From the NCBI GenBank assembly GCA_008360955.1, contig LUCM01002958.1:25239-89238 (forward strand): a DNA stretch of 64,000 nucleotides, written 5' to 3'. A program made the position numbers and the translations under genes. Positions within the stretch are counted from its first letter, which is position 1; the number at the start of each line of letters is the position of its first letter. Below are positions 58,096 through 64,000 of the stretch, one piece after another. The notes under the pieces were generated by a model that saw only the letters and a program-made list of their open reading frames with translations, was not told the origin of the DNA and made no database searches. The DNA comes from Fasciolopsis buskii. Taxonomy: Eukaryota; Platyhelminthes; Trematoda; Plagiorchiida; Fasciolidae.

Positions 58096-61000
58096 TGACG
58101 ATAACTATTTTTCAATTGGGTTAAGGTAAACTGGAGGCTTAGCGGAGTGAATGGTCACGAGTGGAGAAGGAAAAGTGCAAACTTATTGTCCAAATGTGAG
58201 CCTAGACTGAAAACGTAGGTGCGATTTGCCTAGTTGCTCCCACTTGATAAGTGGAGGTTTGGCCTGTGTAGCTTTCGTGCTTGAGCAAACTGTTTCTGGT
58301 GGTGCAGCGAGGATCGTGAGATCCAATTCTCACATCATCTGCAGCTGACAAAACCCAAACCCAAGCACCCCTGAGTGTCTTTTTGAGACTTTGTAAATCA
58401 GACGGTACGGTTCGCTAACATTCACCGAATAGTTTGGCCCAACAACACTTAACCAAACAGCACTCACACATGCTTTGATTGACCCAGTGTTCACACAGGC
58501 CGGATGATGCTCACGAAACTGTTCATTCAATCTATTCAACCTTCTTGTTTCCTTTTCCCATTCAGTGTAAACGCATTTAATAGAATGCCTTGATACGATT
58601 ATCAATCACTAAAAACGAACCTTTTCACCACATGGTGCTGTTCTCAAGGTTTTATCAGAATGACGCCACTCCTCATAATTGGATCTGCTCTCGACTTGTC
58701 GTCACAGCGAGATTTCTGCTTGACATGGTGTGATCGCTCACGTGTCTCCTCGATCCAGCGAATCACACTGGATGGACTATCTCAAGGCGAAGATCATCTT
58801 GCCTGTTTGGTCGGATCGAATACTTTTGGAGTAATTCACTGTTGTTTCACCCTGTCTGACTGAACACAATTATCCGGTTGGGGGCCGGCGCTAAAGGCCG
58901 TCCTGTCATTGCGAATACCGCCGAAATAAGATATGATGGAATAAAGCGCCAAGAAAATGGACCAAGTCAACTATCAACGCAAAGGGCTTGACAAAAGGAG
59001 TCACCTTTTCGTGATGAAATTTTCTGCCTTGTGGAATCATCTGGTAGTCATAACAATTTTGGTCATTAAGGGAAATGCGATTTTCACATGTTCGTATGTA
59101 AAAGACGCTATTTGTGGGAATCGACTGTCTGAACTTGGTAAACGATCCATCATGTATTACGAAAGTTTAATCCTAAACAAGTGCAAAGAACCGAGTCAGT
59201 GCGAAGCACTTGGACAACTCATCGACGATGATCCAACTGTCATTTTGTCAATATTCATGTGACAGACAGGATCAGTTGTTGGTTAAAACCACCTGGTCAC
59301 ACGTATGAACAAAGACGTGTGTGTTTGTGTGTCGTACCCTTAGTGTGCACGTGGCAGGATAGTCGTCAACGTTTGTCATCCAACGCCGTTCAACGTGGAT
59401 GAGAGAATCAACCGTGCGAACGGAACTTTCTGATTTTTTGCCGGTACGATCTTGATGGATGTTTGGCGGAGCACACCGGACATGGCCAACACGCTGACTC
59501 CCAGCCATTCCATAGTAATTCGCTTTCACCCAAGAAACGGAATTGGTGTTAACAATCGGTTTTTTGATAACTGGTAGTAATCTGAGACGGCAAATTTGTT
59601 CGATTTTTGTGACTGTGCCTAAGTTTATCGCATGATGCCACACGTTAAAGTATCAGTTACCAAGATTTCCGCAAAATACGGTACAGTGAATATTCTTGAC
59701 TATTCATGCCGACAAAGTTCCAGCACACGAATGGTCATCAACAAGTGTGCCGCATAATTTGATGATCTCGTCGACATGTTTCTTATGTGAACACATATTG
59801 TGCACCAAAAATTAGCAGTTCAGAGAAAATGGAAGTTTTTTTTAAAAAAAAGCAAGCTTTGACACTGCACAATCAGAAGGGTATTTCATACATGCACACA
59901 AGCAAACAAAATTGACTATTACCTTTATGAAATCTAACAGGGCGAAAAGAGGCATCGCAGAGACTAATATCTCATTTTTACTAATTACAATCACACTGTT
60001 ACATACTTTATGTCGAAGTTCCTGAATCAGTTTATATACGTCTGGACTTTTGTGCTTTGTATTAGGTGGGTCCATTTGACTCATCTCCTTTCATTTTGAA
60101 TATCTCAATGAGGACGCACCTCGATGGGCATTTGTTCTCCATCAGGGTTCTGCTTAGCTCACGAAAGTTTATACCTAATCCATTCCGGTCGCATACGAGT
60201 TTAAAATACCGGCAACAGTTTCGGTGGTAAGCGGAGCAATTCCAACATTTTCTAAGGGATGATCAGGTCAAGCTGTCAAATACGAAATGTGATACAAGTA
60301 ACCAGGTTAGTCGAAGGAGTGAAAAGTCAGTGTATCCTTAGCTTAGATTTCGGTGGGTGAATAGGCCGGAGTAGTGTGTATTCATTGGTGAATGCGCTAT
60401 CAATTATCCGCGGCGAACAAGTGAATGACATCGGACGGTGCAGTAGCGGAGTAATTCTCGCATTACGATGAACAGGGAAACAAATCGGTTAACATGCTGA
60501 CAGAAAACGGTGGCCCTCCCATTCTCCAAGATTTATACGTACAGATATATATATATAATGTTGTGAAGGTGTGAAGGGGGATCGACAAATTTCGGGAATT
60601 CCTTTACAGGTTCACTTTATTGTTAATGCTCGCAGACCGCTTTAAGGTCAGGTAAACATGAGTGACCTTGATTCTCAAGGCAAAATCTTCTTAGCATGAA
60701 AAACGAAACCCTAAAGGAGTGTGATAATTTCACAAACTCTTTTGGAAGCCGTCTCTCGAACTATCCTTGTTTATACTCATCAATGCTACCTAGCTCGCTT
60801 GTTCCAGAAAATACCTCATTTTATCGCATACCCCAAATATGCTCACAAGGTAAAGTTATTTAATCATGTTTACTGGGGTCCAGTAATCACAGCAGATCGT
60901 GAATAGGAAACTTTTCATTTATAAGGGATCTTGATTTAAATCAAAGTGAACCTGCTTCAAGGTCATTTATTCGCACCACCTTAATCGCTTGTTTTGTTAT

Positions 61001-62535
61001 GACGACAGTGACACAAGAAAGTAGAAATAGGAAAATCTTTTCATATGACTATTACGAAGGTAATGAGGTGTTGAAAAAGCTTTTTTTACAAATGTGCACC
61101 TTCATGTTTATATTTAAAAAATCGTCAATTTCAAAGCATTAGACAAATAGCACGTCCCAAGAGCCTGTTTCGTTCTGCAGAAAATCAGTCACATCGAACT
61201 GAGAACAAAGTCTTACTACCGTTCAGATGTTCGCGAAAGACTATCTATTATTCAATCCGGAGATAGATTATTCTCAAATGAATGGAGCAATAAAATTGTT
61301 AGGCCTTTCAATTCAACGAATTGTTAAGTTTGTTGATGAATGTATACCAATCTGTGACAGGCAAAAATTGTATTGGGAAAATTTCAAACAGAAAAACCTC
61401 CAGAAAAGTTGTCCCAGTTTCTTAAATCTGCTAACGCTGAAAATAAAAAGATGAGATGGTTTTCCTCAACCGAAAAACAGAAAAAATTGTGAATGGAGAA
61501 AATAAAGATTTTGATAGAAAAACTGGTTAATGTAGAGAAAGCAGGCAGTGTTAAAAGAAATCGAGGCTTCTGCGAAAAAATTGTCGTATATTTTTCGCAA
61601 AGGAAATGAATCATATCTGAAAACGGCTACTCAGTTACTCATATTTCTGTCTACAATTTACAGCAGATATTCTTTTCTCTAATCCGGGCATGGATTATTA
61701 CCCAAAATTCACACAATTTTTCAAGATGGGACAGACAAATGCTTCAAGTATCAGTAGATATGGAGCATAGTTTAGCCATGCGGGGAAGCGGGGAATATAA
61801 TAAATATCCTGCGCATTAGTTGGAAATGCTGGGCACGACAATTCGGCGATCCGCTAATTTTGTCGACATATGCATGACGTATAGTGACTCCTAAAACACT
61901 TGAGAAATAAAAATTCTAGAGGAAATTTCTTCAGAAAATTGTCTCGTTTTTTATATTTATTCAAGTTGTTCACTTTTGTAAGAATGAAATGAAAGTTTTT
62001 CAAAGAGATCAAAAGTGACCGCACTACCGACGAGTGAAATTTTGTTGTCATGGTGGTGGAGATAATTTCCCAGTTCTAAGGAAGCAGGCGTCATTGAAAA
62101 AACCCGTGTTTCGGAAGAAAACTCTGCGTTTTAGCTCACCAGAATTAAGCAAACATTTCGTTGTGACTTGACGCAAACCAGATGAAAACAGACTTGGGTT
62201 CAGATGATGTTTCATATAAAAACACGCCTCAAACTGAATATTGATGCCATCCAAATTTTTGATTTCCCGATGTGCTAGTTCAACAAACTACGTAATCAGT
62301 GGATATCGATGTCAAAATTCCAAAACTTCGTGACGTGTGAGGCAAAGCAATTTCATACATCAGTTACTGGACGTCCACATCTGAATGACTGCATTACAGT
62401 TTCGTTCCTGTTGTTGTCAGCACATCTATTCAGAGCATTTGTTTTCCATTTCGCCGTTACTTATGGTCGGATTTACTTCTCTTTATGTATTCTCTTGAAT
62501 CTTCTATTCGGTTGGATCTAACAACGTGCAAACAT
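58096..62535. other. No recognisable gene (4.4 kb)
   Basis: Short frames only, apart from the possible secreted-peptide frame at 58957-59262. The minus frame 58605-58330 (EWEKETRRLNRLNEQFREHH) looks protein-like and lies upstream of the RT relic on the same strand, so it may be part of that element. A short AT run lies near 60545-60556. Confidence 0.35.
58957..59262 (+). CDS. Possible small secreted Cys-containing peptide
   Basis: A 101-codon ATG frame. From the internal Met at codon 20 it looks like a signal peptide (MKFSALWNHLVVITILVIKG) followed by a short mature part with four Cys in the pattern C-x6-C-x22-C-x5-C. No family was recognised; the spacing does not fit insulin, Kunitz or saposin folds. 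No poly(A) signal or exon partner is apparent nearby. Frames of this size occur several times by chance here, so the signal-peptide look is the only reason to list it. Confidence 0.15.
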   Translation: MDQVNYQRKGLDKRSHLFVMKFSALWNHLVVITILVIKGNAIFTCSYVKDAICGNRLSELGKRSIMYYESLILNKCKEPSQCEALGQLIDDDPTVILSIFM

Positions 62536-63960
62536 CGCGCATTTCCCACTAAACCGAAAGAACACATTCGTGCCGGTTGGCGGTCTGGTCTTAAATGTCC
62601 CGCACCAGCTAAAATGCCTGGTCCACAGCTGCCAAGTACTAGCATGCAAAATTCGCTCACAAAATTACCCCGTCTATACTTCATCCTTTGATCTCAGGTA
62701 CTATTCACACTTGTGTGATTTGCATTCGGGAGTCGTAGTTGAGCTCACATGTTGCGGACGCGCTAGTATCTATCGCCAAATTTGATCCGTGCCAACGATT
62801 TGGACAGTCCAAAACTAAGAAAATCAGTGGTGGTATTGTCACATAGATAAATTCTTCCCGGTCAGGGAAGTCTGAATCAGTTTCATAAGATTCAGACTGA
62901 TTACCTGGTTATTCAGTGTTAGTATTAGTTTGCTCGACACAAGATCATAATTACAACAAATCTGCACGTAGCCTCAGAACGGTATTTCCTGATACCATTG
63001 CTGAATGATGATCTACACCTCATCGTGGGTGATTTTGTCTACGCATCGACGCTTCCTCTTACTATGCTTGATTTGTCCGATCTATCGATTTCCTCAAGCA
63101 GAGGTAATTTCATCCTAGATAGAATTATTAGTAACCATCCCGAGTTATTCCTACTTAAATCATATGCTCCAAATTCAATCACTGATCATTGTATGTTAAT
63201 TTCAAAACCCAAAGTTTGTTCCCGGACAGATGTTCAATATTTCAACGAATCTAACCAAATCAAACTAAGACTGCATTTTTTTCGGGAAAAAGTTCTTCTC
63301 CTTCTCCTTCTTTCTCTTCTTCTTCTTCTTCTTCTTCAAAAATCTTCTTTTCATGCAAGTTCGTGATTTCCTTTTGGATTTCAAAGTAGTAACGTCAATC
63401 TTCTTGTGGATACACCCAATCTAATTTTTGATATTTATTGTCCACTAGAAACACTTACTCTGCAATGGCCGTATTGCTTCGCCCACACTGAAGGCCTTAA
63501 GGGTTCGGATGGAACACCTCTATAAATTACGGAATCCCCAAAATGTCAGATTCACTTCATTCTTGATATCAAATTACGTAAAACCAATAGACCAGTTGTT
63601 TGCAAGCCAACTCATGACCACGTGCAACAGCCAACGTCTCTGGCTTTTGTGTGGAAAGAAAACGAAACCAGTAAACCGTACGCAAGATGCAGGAAACGCC
63701 GACCGAGCGTTTATTTGTCCGCGCAATGAATCTCCAGTTTCATGGTTTTCGTTTTAGTGCGTCGATGTAACACACCCCTTTAAGGAAGAGGTTTTCGAAC
63801 TCCTTCCTTCCCACGAAATAACCACAGGTGTAAGTCTTAATGGCAAGTCTGCGCTTCTCCTACAGCATGCTACAGCTTCACTCATCAGTGCATTCAATTC
63901 TCTTCTCAGTGAATCCTTTATGTACACATTCCATTCGTCATTGTCAAAGGCCAATCACTA
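62536..63960 (+). mobile_element. Decayed CR1-like non-LTR retrotransposon (endonuclease region)
   Basis: Shares nucleotide landmarks with the relic at 9870-11300 (AGTACTAGCATGC, CACACTTGTGTGATTTGCAT). The plus-strand frame 62998-63366 reads LIVGDFVYASTLPLT...SSSRGNFILDRIISNHPELFLLKSYAPNSITDHCMLI, the end of an APE-type endonuclease with its catalytic SDH-equivalent (TDH) at the end. In the GDF motif the usual Asn is Val here, so the domain is dead as well as frameshifted. A CTT microsatellite interrupts the region, and downstream text may include the linker to RT. It probably continues past the window edge. Confidence 0.75.
63296..63346. repeat. (CTT)n run
   Basis: An interrupted CTT/CTTCTC trinucleotide run inside the CR1-like relic. 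Confidence 0.9.
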
Positions 63961-64000
63961 TTGTGCCCTTCCGATCAAATGCTTACTTCCATCTCTCCTG

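Noticed and set aside
59272..59643. 123-codon minus-strand frame
   Set aside because: Frames of this length are expected a few times by chance in 64 kb, and the peptide has no recognisable domain or splice context.
1..64000. CRISPR arrays, operons, bacterial promoters or phage genes
   Set aside because: None seen. The regular repeats present are simple-sequence arrays, and the gene structure is eukaryotic with GT-AG introns.

Overview
This window looks like nuclear DNA from a digenean flatworm (a fluke), probably one with a large, repeat-rich genome. The evidence is one clearly spliced metazoan gene with multi-kilobase introns, fragments of non-LTR retrotransposons of the CR1/Jockey/RTE kind that are abundant in trematodes, two families of tRNA-headed short repeats, and long simple repeats. 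There is no bacterial-style gene packing. The host assignment is an inference from style and remembered family resemblance; no search was run.

The only gene I can name is on the minus strand between about 33.4 and 47.85 kb. Four exons (47849-46920, 43999-43835, 40163-39794, 34272-33722) join in frame to 671 codons plus a stop. They encode the middle and C-terminal parts of a lysosomal alpha-mannosidase (glycoside hydrolase family 38, MAN2B1 type). The upstream exons, with the N-terminal catalytic domain, were not found in the remaining 16 kb and probably lie beyond the right edge. The introns (about 3.7, 2.9 and 5.5 kb) are full of repeats.

Left part (0-33 kb): an AT microsatellite, two unidentified minus-strand terminal-exon candidates (2879-3279 and 8773-9022), a 2.5 kb imperfect TCA array (3840-6305), a decayed CR1-like element (9.87-11.3 kb), a reverse-transcriptase C-terminal relic (16.74-17.68 kb), a degenerate ACTTG/TTGAC minisatellite (25.9-26.1 kb) and scattered short elements. 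Right part (48-64 kb): more short elements, retroelement relics on both strands, a 433-bp block present twice with no difference I could see (one copy abuts the only N), and a second CR1-like endonuclease relic at the right end.

Two short repeat families stand out. Family A (14 copies seen, about 175 bp full length) is a classic tRNA-derived SINE; its best copy (48287-48463) has perfect-consensus Pol III A and B boxes. Family B also carries a tRNA-like head, but its complete copy (35051-35523) is bounded by about 105-bp inverted repeats, so it combines a Pol III head with a fold-back or MITE-like architecture. Family B is the best candidate here for something undescribed.
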